Source: Phocoena phocoena (lineage: Eukaryota > Chordata > Mammalia > Artiodactyla > Phocoenidae). Taken from it: a stretch of 64,000 bases of DNA. Made by a program: the position numbers and the translations under genes. Where the stretch lies: contig NC_089220.1 of NCBI RefSeq assembly GCF_963924675.1, positions 115,584,697-115,648,696 on the forward strand, written 5' to 3'. Each line of letters starts with the position of its first letter. Position 1 is the first letter of the stretch. Of the stretch, positions 47,563-60,560 are shown piece after piece. Under the pieces are notes generated by a model that worked only from the letters and a program-made list of their open reading frames with translations, was not told the DNA's origin and searched no databases.

Positions 47563-49840
47563 CTTTTTCTCTGCAAAATGTGTGGCAGTAGGGCGGGCAG
47601 CGGGACTTGGCAGGAAGGGTTCCCTTCTGGACGTTTGAAGCCTGGATCTCCTTACTGTTTGATACCTGGATCTCCTTACTGTCACTGTCCTTAAGTCATG
47701 GGGTCTCCATGACCCCCTCTCTAGCCTCAGTTTCCCCCTTGGTAAAGTGATGTTGGCTGTCCAGAAAGCCAGGCCCTTTGGTCACTTTTGGGGGCTCCAC
47801 CCTGAAATAGCTTTATCTCAGAAGACTAATAGCTGTGTCTCAGAAGACTCAGACCTCAGGCTTGTTTAAGGGCTAATGCCCCCATTTCATGGATGGGGAA
47901 GCTGAGACCCAATAAGAAGCTGACACAGGAAAGGAGCTCTGTGTGCTGTTCTTGGCTGACCCAGTGGAATGGGCACCAGGCCCGAGTCAGAGGTCCGGGT
48001 CCAGGACCTAGTTCTACCCTGTGATCCTGAGCTGGGCATTTAGCTTCTCTGGGCCTTAGTTTTCTTATATGAAAAATGGGCCTGAGGTTTTCACCACCTT
48101 CCGGCTCCAAAGACTGGGAAGAGGGGTTGAATGTGGCAGGCAAACAGTTTCCAGAGAACCGGGTTCAGGGACCTGGGAGCCTGCAGAGTGCACAGGGCTC
48201 ATTTGCCCCGGGTGCCAGGGTCTCAGAACTGGCCAGCCAGTCAGTCCCCGAGCTCTGCAGGCCCTGGGGCAGCTGGAGGAGACCGGGCTGGGGGTCAGGA
48301 CACTTGACATTTTTTTCCCAGCTCTGCTACTATCTTGTGACCAAGTCCTTCATCCCCCTAAACCTTCATTTCCTTATCTATTAAGAAGGGGTGACGAGTC
48401 CTCTTCTGAAAAGTATGTGGCATTCTTTACAAACTGGGGTGCTTCTTCTAAAGTCGATGACCCTGGGGATGAGACCTTGCTAGAAGTCCCACCCCTGGTC
48501 GTCTGGGTGGGTTTTAGAATCAAAAGCCTTGTGCTGAGGCTCTGCCTTTGCCCCTTATCTCCCCCTGTGCCCTTGAGCGTGTTCTCACCTCACCAGGCAT
48601 CAACCCCACTTGTAAGGTGGGGACAACAGTAGTTCTTTTTTCATAGGATCGTTGCGAGGGTTAGACGAAGCAGGAAGAAGACACTACAAACTGTAAAGTG
48701 CTGGGCACGCGTGACGGCTTATCTTGCCCTCCCCGCAGTCGGGCTGCACACGCTTGCTCCCTCCGTGATTTTGTAGATGGAGGACAGTGACCCAGAGCAA
48801 GCTGTCTGAACCTCAGTTTGCCCATCAGTAAAACAGGCACGGTAACCGGTGCTTTTTCTCTCCGACAGGGCGGCTCAGACATGATGCTGTATCAAATACT
48901 CAAGGGAGGGATCTGGCAGGTGTGGGACTTCCCTGGGGGCTGGAGAGTGAGGAAGGTGGCCACTAAGTCCCCTGGTGACTGGGGCCCCAGAGAGCAGTAC
49001 TTTTAGCTGCCTTCCTGGGCAAAACTCCAACTCCTGCGTTTTAATGGAGAAATAATTCTCACAGTGTGACAAGCTGTAGCCTGCAGGTGTCACATCCATA
49101 TTAAAGAGGGGACAGAGCAAGGGTTCATTTTCCTGGCTTGAGGTGTGACCAGAATTCACCTCCAGGACCATATGTAACCAAGGCTGTGAAGACCAATTAG
49201 TGGCCCTGACTACTCAGGAGGAGGGGACTGGGTGTATGTGGGGGGGGGGGTGCCCTACCTTTCTCTACCTGCTTGCTTCCTCTTCAGAGCACTCTGCTTC
49301 CACTCACAGGCAGGGACGGCACCTTCCATGGGGCCTGTTCAGGGAGAGGCACCTGACCTTGCTCATCCCGGGAGGTGGTTGCCAAGTGGGATGCTGCTGG
49401 TACCTGTGGGCCAATGAGCAGAGACCCTGGCAGATTCTGAGCTGGGCAATGGCCAAAGATCTTGATGCAAGGCCCAAGTCTTAAACTGAGACATGAAGCC
49501 AAAGTTTGCTCCGAGGAGTCCAAAACCCAGGCCTCCAAGTGCAGGGCACTCACAGAGGGGCAGGAGCGGAGCTGCCGTGAAGTGAGCAGCCGTAACGTAG
49601 AGAGCGTGGGGGGGGCAGAAGCTTCAAACACCACAAACGCAAACAATACGGAAATGTATAGAGTGTATGTGTTTACCTCCAGTCCCCCCACTCAGAGGGA
49701 AGCACTGCTAAGGGTTCGATAGCCTTCCAGCCTCTTCCCCAGGCTTTTCACACATTTAGAAAAATGAAGATCGTACATACGGTTCTGCAACTCTTTTTCT
49801 GTTTTCTTTACCATTTTCTCAAGTCAGTTCTCTTTCTTCC
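47563..49840. other. intergenic, downstream of CD276; MIR relics only
   Basis: MIR-like pieces occur at about 47870-47930 (antisense), 47985-48085, 48290-48420, 48590-48700 and 48775-48845 (sense: ctgaacctcagtttgcccat). No exon of a neighbouring gene is recognised. Confidence 0.65.
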
Positions 49841-50051
49841 CTTTTTTTTTTTGTTTTTTTGCGGTACACGGGCCTCTCACTGCTGTGGCCTCTCCCGTTG
49901 CGGAGCACAGGCTCCGGACGCGCAGGCTCAGCGGCCATGGCTCACGGGCCCAGCCGCTCCGCGGCATGTGGGATCCTCCCGGACCGGGGCACGAACCCGT
50001 GTCCCCTGCATCGGCAGGCGGACTCTCAACCACTGTGCCACCAAGGAAGCC
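49841..50051 (-). mobile_element. antisense CHR-type SINE
   Basis: T-rich tail, gcggtacacgggcctctcac, and an end at ccaccaaggaagcccc. I could not find a clear target duplication, unlike most CHR copies here. Confidence 0.9.
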
Positions 50052-50924
50052 CCTGGGTTGCCTTTGTAGCCAGTCCCTGTGGCAGCAAGAACTTGTAAAT
50101 GAAGAACACTTAGGGCCACTAGCAAAATGGATTCTAGACAGGGCAAAAATGGTGCTGAGAACTGCCGCCCCAGCCAGGCTCTCAGGGACTTCGCCACGGA
50201 GCCCGACTCAGCAGCAGACAGGGCCTGTGGGCCTCTCTTTCTCCCCCACCCGCCCTGCACCACCTTCCCCTTCATCACCTACCTTGTGGTGGCCCCGCCT
50301 CAGTTCCCCAGGAACTAGCGGTCTTCGTGGTTCTGGGACCCCAGTCTTGGAGGTGACTGCGTCTGCCTCTTGCTGGGTGGGGCGGGAGCAGCCGTCTGAG
50401 TGTGCGCTGGGCCTTGGGCTGAGCCCTGCATCCTGTACCCACCACACCTGACCACAGGAATGGGGCCACGTTCATCAGCATCTCACTGGATGCAGGTGCC
50501 TCAGGGCAAGTTAAATTCCCTGCACTTGTGTCTGAGGGTGTTCATGACCTGGCCATTTGGCTCCACCAGCTCCAGGTAATTATGGTGACACTATTTCACC
50601 ACTAATGAGGTGGTGCTCATTAGAGCACAGGAAGCACTGGGGCTCATGGGGCGTGCACATCCCAGCCCTCAGAGACAGAGGGTCTGCGACCTTTGTCCCC
50701 AGCCTTTCCCCAGCACCTGAGAAGCAAAAGAACCCCCTCCCCTCAACTTCCCTCAGCTCATATGGTTTCTTCACCCCTGTTGTCCTCCTCTGGACATGTT
50801 TCATTGTTGTCCCTTTCAGATGGAGGCCCTGCCATGGATCAAAATGTTTCAGCTCACAGTAGATCAGCCTCTCACCTCCTTGATCCTTGAGCTCCTAGTG
50901 ATACAGCTCCAGATCACATTCGTC

Positions 50925-51115
50925 CAATGATTCTCAACCCTGGCTGCACCTTAGAATCACCTAAGAAAGTTTTATTAAGAGTAGTGCCTGGGCCCCACCC
51001 CTAGAAGTTCTGATGCAGCTGTTTGAGATCATTGCTAAATATTTGATGTGCGTACCCCAGGGGCTCCTGCCTAGCTTACAAGTTAATGAGAAATAGGATT
51101 CAGACAGACAGCCCT
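50925..51115 (+). repeat. MER5A-like hAT DNA transposon relic
   Basis: aatgattctcaaccctggct, gcaccttagaatcacctaag, gggccccacccctagaagtt, ctgatgcagctgtttgagat match the MER5-type element in order. Confidence 0.75.
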
Positions 51116-52469
51116 GAGCCGAGGCTTTGGAGACCAGGCACATGAGACAAGCCAGCTGTTCTCAGTGATGACTGAATCAGACCAAAAGGTATTTGTTTTC
51201 TCACTAAAGGAATCACAGACAATACAGGTGCAAGAAAGGTTAAAGGAAGCAATCTTGTTTAGTGTGGAGAAGAGAGGGGCCCTATTCCCTGTGTTGTGGG
51301 ACCCAGAGGAGAGCAGGAACCCTGAGTTCCTACCCTTGGTCAGACCAGGCACCCAGGCTCCAGGGAAGTGAGAAAAGATGGGGTGTCAGCGATGATGACT
51401 CAGCCCCCTTCACCTGAGGACAGGAGAAACGGGGCTCCCTCCTCTTCCACTGCCTCCCCTTCTCCCTCCCTTGTCGCCCCAAGGCCTCCAGATGTGCACA
51501 GTCACATGGCAGGTTCTGGCTCCCTCCCTCCCTCCAGCACCACGAAGGGAAGGACCATCTGTCCTGCTCGCTGCAGCCCAGCAGTCTGTGCGCGTGTGCC
51601 AGGCTCAAGGAAGCGCCCTTCACACTCTTCCTGTTTTGTTTCCTCCCTGCCTCAAACTTGCTTCTGCCCCAGGATATTCTGTGGCCTCCATGGTTCTGCA
51701 GACCTGCTCTATCCAGAGTGACAAGAGTATAGCATCTTTCCTCCTCCACTGCCTTCCACTACCCTCCTGCAAGGTCTCTGGCCTCTAGTCCTTCCTCAGT
51801 CTTAAAACTTACCTATCGGGAGTCTACCCGTCTAGTCGCATGATTCACAGACTGTCAGGCTCCCAGGGTCCTAGTCTGCACCCTATCCCATTCCCTTCCT
51901 GCCTCTTGTGTTTCAATATCCTCTCCTAAGCGGTTCCTGCAGAATGTGACCCCGTTCTCAGGGCGCTGGGAGTAAGGACCAACATGTGTCTCTGCCAGCC
52001 ACTGAGCTGACATTTTGCCTTATTTGCTAAGATAATTTAGTGTAATTTGTTGCTAATGAATGAACGCGTTACTTCTTGTTCCTATAGCTTTCATAATTAC
52101 TTTGAAGTCCACGTGCTCACTGGTGACAGCTTCAGCACACATTCTGAGAACCTGAAGTTGGCCAGGTTGCAGAGCAAGCTCAGCCTCCCTGGGTGACCAC
52201 GCTGAGGGCTTTGGTGACCGGGGAGTCACGGCCAGGGTGCTGATTTCCTTGGAATCTCCATCCAGGCTGCCCTTCTGAGTGTCCGCCTGTCCACTGCAGC
52301 TGGAACGATCTGGGTCAGCCCTACAAGACAATGTGCTGGTGGCCAGGGACTCCAGACCTGGGGCATTTGTGGAGTGGGTTTGGCAATACTGGGAGAGGAG
52401 CCCATTTTGCTCTGTCTGGAGGATGGGTGATGAGGGAGAAGGGGACAGAGGTGATTGACGGAGCGGAAG

Positions 52470-52745
52470 AAGTTGTATACATCATATTCAGTCCTGTTTA
52501 TAAAAGCCTTTGCTCAAGCTCTTCCTCCACTGGGTCTGCCCTCTCTCTTCTCTGCCTATGGAAATCCTATGTACTCCCTCCTGTGTATCCCCCTGGATCC
52601 CTGACTGCATCTCGGTGTTTCACAGCCATAATAAAGCCCTGGCTCCTTCGCTGCTCTCTGGGAGTTCATATCCTCCCTAGAGTAGGTCTGGATTTCCCTC
52701 ACCCAGCCCAGAGCACAGAGCAGCCCCCGTCCTCTGGTACATTGC
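52470..52745 (+). repeat. L2-like relic
   Basis: aaaagcctttgctcaagctc, ttcctccactgggtctgccc and atggaaatcctatgtactcc fit an L2 3' end. Both flanks show nothing clear. Confidence 0.55.
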
Positions 52746-52789
52746 TGGCAGGGAAGTACCCAAACCACATTAATCCAGTCTCTGAATGG

Positions 52790-55700
52790 AATTCAGACTG
52801 AGGCTGAAGTTTATTTCTGCACCATCCCCGAAAAAAGGATTTCCCAGCAAATGAATAATGTAAATGAGGCTGCCAAAGGGTGCTTAACCTATTTAAAGGA
52901 ATAATCTATTTTAAAAATCTCTTAGACAGCACCTATTTACCCAGAAACAATTGATATGGTAATTGCGAGTCATTCTCTTTTTTTATTTACCAGAGAAGTT
53001 TCCCTAAGCTTCATGTTCACCCACTCCCAAGCTCTGTGTGGGGAATGCTACCGGCTAACCCTTGTGGTGCTGGGTACTCTGTGTCCTTGCAGGTCACAAC
53101 TGCCAACTGAGGTCAAGAGCAGTAGCCCCCTTCCCTGGTTGACTGAGATGAAGAGAGATCGCCCAAAGGACAGAGGCTTCATGGCTGTCACCTCACCTGC
53201 ACTTCTGTGTTGTGAATGAATAGGTCTGAACAGATGGCCTCGGGCTCAGCCCAGACCAACAGAGAGGGGATAGGCGGTCAGACAGGGTGTGGCAGGGGTG
53301 GAGGGGTGCGGGAGGACAGAGATGCGCATGGGGAGGACTGCTCATTGCTCAGCTGAAGATGGCAGTAGAAGGAGCTCCAGGCTCGAGGGGGAGGCAGCCA
53401 TGGCCCCCTGGGTACCAGCACAGCAGATCAATGTAATCCCTTGGCCTGCAGATCAATTCTGCTTTCTCAGGGTTTAATTGGCTTGTTGGCTTTGGCTTGC
53501 GGAAGAGAAAGAGGCTCTTACCCAAGGAGAGGAGCTGTGTCAGAGGCAGCCATGGCACCTCCATCCCTGCCCCACCTCCACAGAGGGATAATGGGGCAGG
53601 AGACACCATTCTTACCCCTTGCCCAGGTCCCTGAGCTGGGTTCTCCCTGCCCACTGGAGTGGGGCAAGGCTAGGCTGAGATGCCTGGGCTGAGGGGCTCC
53701 TGGGGATGGTTGTCTGGCTCTGTGCACCTGCTCTGGCTCTGTTGCTCCTGGTCTGATGTGGCTCTGGATGGGTATGTGCATGGGGAGAAGGGAGTAGATG
53801 CAGGAGTCGGGGGGAGGAGAGTGAAGGACAGCATCCACAAACCTGGGTACCTCAGCCTGCCCAGGAAGGGACCTCCTACCTCTTTCCCCTGTACCACTGA
53901 GTCAGAGAAGGGGAGCAGTTGCCCAGCAACTCAGAGCAGCATTCAGAGGAGGGCTCTTGCCCCAGCTCAGCGCTGGGTCCATAGGACTCTGTTATATTGC
54001 CTTCTGGGGTTCAATCTGAGGACAGGAACATGGCATCAGAGCACCCACCTTCACAAGGCAGGGAGGGCAGCCCAACAACGTGGGCTTCTCCTCTTTGCAG
54101 GCCCCACAGGGCCAGCCCCTCTGAGGGAGCAGATGTTTCATTGGTGGTGGTGGCAGTGGCGGCTGAGACCTCACAAGCCATCTCTCCTCCCAGCCTCAGC
54201 AGCCTCTTCTCTGATCTTGTGGTTTTCCTAATAAACACATTTAAAATATTTACGAAGGAAACTTCAATGAAGCAACACAACATTACTCTAAAATGATTTT
54301 CTTCTTCTAACAGGTAGCTTGGGCATGAGCGCTGATTGCTAAGCTCCTAAAGGCAGACCCCTCAGGGTGAAGCCCCAGGGTTGGCACTCACGGCTCTCCC
54401 TGAATGAGCTAAGCGGTGGTGCTCCCTTCCCTCTCTCGGGGGGCCAGGCCTGGTGGCAGATGAGGAGGTAGGATGGTTTGATAGGGCTCAGGGGCTGGAC
54501 TCTGGAGGAAGGAGTCGACTGGATGAGGCTCTGGGACAACTCCTGATAGGGGAAGAGCCTGAAAACTGGAAGTGTCTCTGGAACCATGGACAACCCCTCC
54601 AAGCTTTGCTCCTGGGGGGCTGAGAAGCCCAGGGGCTGGGAGCTAGGACTCCTGGGTCCATGCCCCACTTTGTTGATAGGAAGGGCTCTGCTCTAGAAGG
54701 AAGTGATGGATGCCATGGGTTGGTGGGGAGGGGCCTGGGCTGCTTTGCCCACTGAAGAGTTGGTGGCTGAGCTCAGCTACTCCCCAGCAGTCCTGGGAAG
54801 ACAGGATATGATAGTAATACCTTGTATACACAGGTTGGGGTGGCATTCGGGATTTGCAGCTGGCCCCAGATTCTTCTGTCTGGCCTTTGAAAGTCCAAGG
54901 AGTCCCCACCTGCCCTCCTTGCACAGGCCCCTGCGCTGTCCTCTCATGTCAGCTGGATGCACCTTGTCCAACCCCCTCTGGTGCAGGCAGATGGGGAAAT
55001 GGATGCTCCTTCTCACACCTCCACCCCTCCCCAGGCTGGAAGGAGAACCCCTGTCTATATCTATCTGGAATGCAGATGGAGGGAGGCCGTGATGGCAAAA
55101 TCTGGGGAGGAGGGTTCTATCCTCACCCAGCTCAACCCCAGAAAAGCCTCTTTCTAACAAGAACTGTTTTCATCACCATCGCCTAAAGCCTGGAGCTGCT
55201 CTAATTATGTGTCAGGCTGGAATCTGACAGGAAGCATTTTAATTATTAATTTGAAGTGTGCCTAGTGTCAGAATGGAGGAGGGCTGGTTCCTTAAGCTCA
55301 CTCATGCCCAGCCCTGTCTGCTGGGACCTCATTACTGACACCCCAGGCCTCCCAGACCTCCCTCCTCAGGCAGAGCCTCTTTCCCGCCATGAAGCAGGAT
55401 CTGTATCTCCCACTCCTCTGCCCTTTCTAACCCCCTACTTTGCACAGCGCTCTCTTGTTTTCCTTATTTCCCTAAACCCTTCGGCATGGAGTCTACCGTT
55501 CCCACTGTACAGATGGAAGAGATTGAGGCCCAGGGAGGGCATGGGGTCTGCCTGATGTCGCAGCACACAACAGCCACAGGCAGGACAGAACCTCTGCACT
55601 TTCTAGTTTGGACTCTTTAGTTCTTGCCTGCCAGTGGAGGTGGTGTTCTGCAGGGCTGTCTTTCCCTATTGTCCCATCTTCATATTCACGTCATCTAAGG

Positions 55701-56700
55701 TGGCATGCAGAGTCTTCTTTGATGCGTTGCATGCATCTGACATTTTTAAGGAACAGTTTGCTTGCTCCATTTACACCCAGGCATGGGCATGCCCTTCTGG
55801 GTTCTGGGGCCAGACTGCTTGCCCTGTGCCAGGTGAGGTCGGGTAAGGGCCTGCCATAGACTGAGGACATCATTTGGCCTGTTTCCTTTTCTGCCTTGTC
55901 AAGGGAGATTCAGCTTCTGCTTATTGGTTGTTTTCTAGATTTGACCCTCCACATTCTCCTGTGGATCAGGGCCTGTCCCTTCTGTCACGTGCCATTGTTT
56001 CTGCATTTCTGAATTCAGGGCCATGAAGCCCCAGACTGGACAGCAGCCCTAGAGCTGAAAAATGTACTGTTTCACGTGTGTCCAGCTGCTGGCTTGCTTC
56101 TGTATCTGAAGATTCCTTTTGTTTTTCCTCTGAGCCCCGGGAATTTTGCAAGGTTGAGGTGGCGTTCCTATCCCAGGCTTCCCTCCTTGTGTTGCTAGAT
56201 TCCCAGGTAGCCTGGCTCCACCCTGGCTGATCCCAGTCCTTCCCAGGCCATACCTGCCTCAGTCCACATCCAAGGCTTAATGCTTAGGAAGTTGCTCTCA
56301 GCTGATGGCCTCTGGTTCACTTCTCTATGAAGCCTTCCTTTATGTTTGATCCCGTGCTGTAGCTGGATAGAGAGGCCATGATCCACTAGGGAGGTTTAAT
56401 CTAGGAGGACCTGTGGGGTCCAGGGTAGGAAGAAGGAACCTTGGAGGAATTGGGGGAGGCTTACCAAAGATGGTGACATTTGAACTGAGACTTGAAGGAT
56501 AATTGGTATTTTAGTCTTGGTTGGGTGTAGGAAACAGAAGCTACTGTATTTTAAGCAGAAAGAGGTTGAACTCAGTGTCCTGGGTGTTTACAAAATCATT
56601 GGAAGGGCTGAAGGAGCAGGTTTGAGGCTGGGTCTCCAGGAATGACTCCCAGAATACTACAGAACTGACCAGCTAGGAGGCTGCTGCCTCGGCCACTTTA
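52790..56700. other. intergenic, no gene or clear repeat
   Basis: Apart from an antisense MIR-like piece (about 55485-55600) and part of an old repeat (about 56440-56530), I can assign nothing. Two AT-rich blocks free of recognisable repeats (about 52800-53010 and 55195-55260) carry ATTA-type motifs. Open frames on both strands are short and overlapping. Confidence 0.6.
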
Positions 56701-58616
56701 GAAAGGCATTGTGGTAGGTTGAATAATGCACCCCCCCAATACCCCCATCCTAATTTCTGGAACCTGTGAATATTATCTTACAATGGTAAAGGAGACTTTG
56801 CAGATGTAAGTTAAGAATCTTGATCTCACCAAAGTAGGTATAGAAGGATCATATCTCAACATAATAAAAGCCATTTACAACAAACCCACAACCAACAGTG
56901 AAAAGCTGAAAGCCCTCCTACTAAATTCAGGAACAAGACAAGGATGCCTACTCTCACCACTTCTATTCAACATAGTATTGGAAGTCCTAGCCAGAGCAAT
57001 CAGACAGGATAAAGAAATAAAAGGTATCTAGATCAGAAGGGAAGAAGTAAAACTGTCACTATTTGCAGATGATATAATACTCTATATAGAGAACAGTTTC
57101 CACACGAAAACTATTAGAACTAATCAATGAATTCAGCAAGGTAGCAGGATGTAAGATTAATATACAGAAATCTTTTGCATTTCTTTACACTAATAATGAA
57201 ATATCAGAAAGAAAAGTAAGGAAACAATCTCGTTTAAAATTGCATTAAAAAAATACCTAGGAATAAACCTAGGAATAAACTTAACCAAGGAGGTGAAAGA
57301 CCTATATGCTGAAAACTATAAAACATTGATAAAGGAAATTGAAGATGACTCAAAGAAATGGAAAGATATCCATTTGCTCTTGGGTTGGAAGACTTAATAT
57401 TAAAATGGCCATACTACTCAAAGCCATCTACAAATTTAATGCAAGCCCTATCAAAATACCCATGACATTTTTCACAGAAGTAGAACAAAAAATCCTAAAA
57501 TTTATATGAAACCACAAAAGGCCCAGAATTGCCAAAGTAATCCTGAAGGAAAAGAACAAAGCTAAAGGCACTGCTTCAGACTATGCTACAAAGCAATAGT
57601 AATCAAAACAGTATGGTACTGGCACAAAAACATATAGCTCAGTGGAACAGAATAGAGAGCCCAGAAATAAACACATGCACCTATCTATGGTCAATAACCT
57701 ATGGCAAACGAGGCAAGAATATACAATGGAGAAAAGACAGTCTCTTCAACAAGTGGTGTTGGGAAAGCCAGACAGCCTCATGTTAATCAATGAAATTAGA
57801 ACACTCCCTCACACTGTATACCAAAATAAACTCAAAATGGTCTAAAGACCTAAATATAAGACATGACACCTTAAAACTCCTAGAAGAGAATATAGGCCAA
57901 ACATTCTCTGACATAAATGGTAGCAATATTTTCTTAGGCCAGTCTCCCAAGGCAAAAGAGATAAAATCAAAGATAAACCAACAGGGCCTAATCAAACTTA
58001 AAGGCTTTCGCACAGCAAAGGAAACCATCAACAAAATGGAAAACAGCCTATGAAATGGGAGAAAATATCTGCAAATAATATGACTGATACAGGGTTAATA
58101 TCCAAAATATACAAACAGCTCATGCAACTTAATATTGAAAAACCAAACAACCCAATCAAAAAAATGGACAGAAGACAAATAGACATTTTTCCAACGAAGA
58201 CATATAGATGGCCAAGAGGCGCTTGAAAAGATGTTCAACATTGCTAATTTTTAGAGAAATGCAAATTAAAACCACAAGGAGATATCACCTCACACCTGTC
58301 AGAATGACTCTCATCAAAAAATCTGCAAATAACAAATGTTGGCAAGGATGTGGAGAAAAGGGAACCCTCGTAAACTCTTGGTGGGAATGCAAATTGGTAC
58401 AGCCACTATGGAAAACAGTATGGAGGTTTCTTAAAAAACTAAAAATAGAGCTAACATATGATCCAGCAATCCTACTCCTGGCTATACATCTGGAAAAAAC
58501 AAAAACTCTAATTTGAAAAGATACATGCACCCCAATGTTCATAGCAGCACTATTTACAATAGCCAAGACATGGAAACAACCCAAGTGCCCATCAACAGAC
58601 AACTGGCTTAAGAAGA

Positions 58617-58627
58617 TGTGGTGTGTG

Positions 58628-58676
<49 letters not shown>

Positions 58677-58690
58677 ATATGTATATAGTG
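58617..58690 (+). repeat. (TG)n(TA)n(CA)n self-complementary microsatellite
   Basis: A GT run, then about seven TA units, then about 15 AC units lie in the L1 3' part. The GT and AC arms are complementary, so the tract can fold back on itself. Confidence 0.92.
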
Positions 58691-59132
58691 GAGTATTAGT
58701 CAACCATAAAAAGAATGAAATATTGCCATTTGCAGTAACATGGATAGACCTAGAGAATATTATACTTAGTGAAGTAAGTCAGAGAAAGACAAATACTATA
58801 TGATATCACTTATATGTGGAATCTAAAAATATCAGTAATACAAATGAACCTATATACAAAACAGAAACAGACTCACAGACATAGAAAACAAACTTATGGT
58901 TACCAAAGGGGAGAGGGAGGGAGGAAGGGACAAATTAGGAGTATGGGATTAACAGATGCAAACAACTATACATGAAATAGATAAGCAACAAAGATTTACT
59001 GTATAGCACAGGGAATTATATTGAACATCTTGTAATAACCTGTAATGGAATACAATCTGAAAAAAAAAACACCTGAATCACTTTGCCATACACCTGAAAC
59101 TAACACAATATTATAAATTAACTATACTTCTC

Positions 59133-59257
59133 TTATTTATTTATTTTTGGCCTTGCCACGTGGCTTGTGGGATCTTAGTTCCCTGACCAGGGATCAAACT
59201 CTTGCCCCCTGCAGTGGAAGCTCGGAGTCCTAACCACTGGACCGCCAGGGAATTCCC
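59133..59257 (-). mobile_element. antisense older tRNA SINE in the L1 3' end
   Basis: Runs from ttatttatttatttttggcc to gaccgccagggaattccc. Flanks aactatacttctc (59120-59132) and agctatacttcac (59258-59270) are its target duplication, inside the L1 end. Confidence 0.88.
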
Positions 59258-60408
59258 AGCTATACTTCACTTTAAAAAAAAAAAAGGAATCTTGAGATGG
59301 GGAGATTATCCTGGATTATCCAGGTGGGCCCAATATAACCCACGAGGGAGGTTACATAAGAGGGAGGCGGGAGGGCAGAGCCAGAAAACAAAGAAAGAAA
59401 AAGAAAGAAATTGGATGACAGAAGCAAGAGCTGACTTGAAAATGGAGGAAGGGGCCCTGACGCAAGGAATGCAAGCATCCTCTAGAAACTGGAAAAGGTA
59501 AGGAAATGGATTCTCCTCTAGACCCTCCAGGTGGGACCCAGGCCTGCCGACCTTGATTTTAGTCCAGTGAGATTGATTTTGGACTTCTGACCTCCAGCTT
59601 TAAGAGAACAGATTTGTGTTGTTTTAAGCCTCTAAGTTCGTGGCACCTGGTTACGGCAGCAAAAAGAATATGGGATGTAGGGGAGGAATCACTGGAAGCA
59701 CTGGGTTCGGGACCTTGCTGCCGTAGCCGGGCCGGGGAGCAGGGATCGTGCTATTGCCTCCTCACACCCATGAGTCGGAAGACTCAACCCTGAACTGCTG
59801 CTGCCTTTCCACACCCAGGCTTGCTGGCCTCAAACAGCCCAAAGCAGCCATAGATAGCCTCCAAATCTGCCATCCCAGCCTTGTCAGAGTGCCTCTAACT
59901 TCTGGAATGCAGCATTCACACACAGCTTCAGCTGTAGCCACAGCAGTCTAGCAAGGCCACTAGGAAGGGGTAGGACTGGGATGCCAAGTGTTAATCAGAC
60001 ATAAACACAACAGGGGAATAACGAATGATTAAAATGAGTCATGTGCGTTAAAACCTGTCTGGAGACACACCCTGAAAGCCTCGCCCTGGCTCATGCACGG
60101 CTGCCTCTGCGCTTGAATGAGGCTAAGCTATGTGCCCCAAGTCCCACAGCCAGCAGGTGATAAAGCAGGGATCAAACCCAACTTTGTTCAGTTCTACAGC
60201 TGGAGCTTCTAGGCCCTACAGAGGGGGAAGCAGGGTCAGTTCCACGAAGGCAAATGGCCTTGAGAACACAGAGGCAAGAGGGAAGCAGGCACTTCAGGGA
60301 CTTCGAGCAGCTCATCTGCCTTGAACGAAAGGTATGTGGATGGGAATGGCAAGGAAGGCAGGGACCAGCAGACACCAAGCTAAGAGGGTCTTAAATGTTC
60401 TGCTTTGT

Positions 60409-60541
60409 TTATTTGTTTGTTTGTTCTTGTTGTCATCTGGCCATGTGGCACGTGGGATCTTAGTTCCCTAACCAGGGATCGAACCAGTGCCCCCTGCAGT
60501 GGAAGCACGGAGTCTTAACCACTGAACCACCAGGGAAGTCC
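60409..60541 (-). mobile_element. antisense older tRNA SINE with 19-bp target duplication
   Basis: Runs from ttatttgtttgtttg to gaaccaccagggaagtccc. Flanks cttaaatgttctgctttgt (60390-60408) and cttaaatgtcctgctttgt (60542-60560) differ at one base. Confidence 0.93.
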
Positions 60542-60560
60542 CTTAAATGTCCTGCTTTGT

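Larger units (their letters stand above)
56824..59286 (+). mobile_element. 5'-truncated L1 with decayed ORF2
   Basis: Starts inside ORF2 (aggtatagaaggatcatatc), passes the reverse-transcriptase FADD box at 57062-57073 ([13 protein letters not shown]), continues through the C-terminal Cys-rich part (about 58200-58510: [20 protein letters not shown]), a short 3' UTR, and ends in A residues at 59273-59285. Several stops and frameshifts break ORF2. Flanks gaatcttga (56815-56823 and 59287-59295) are the target duplication at a TT|AAGA site. A SINE sits near its 3' end. Confidence 0.9.
56706..59670 (+). mobile_element. MLT1/MaLR-type LTR relic, split by an L1
   Basis: The left part (56706-56823: ggttgaataatgcaccccc, tgcagatgtaagttaaga) and right part (59287-59670: gatggggagattatcctgg, ttttggacttctgacctcca, tgttgttttaagcctctaag) join at the L1 target site into one element in the order of a mammalian MaLR LTR. 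It is an old, solitary LTR with no internal genes seen. Family name is tentative. Confidence 0.7.

Noticed and set aside
56824..58520. A functional L1 reverse transcriptase
   Set aside because: The FADD box is visible, but the element is 5'-truncated and its frame is broken by several stops and shifts; it cannot code for ORF2.
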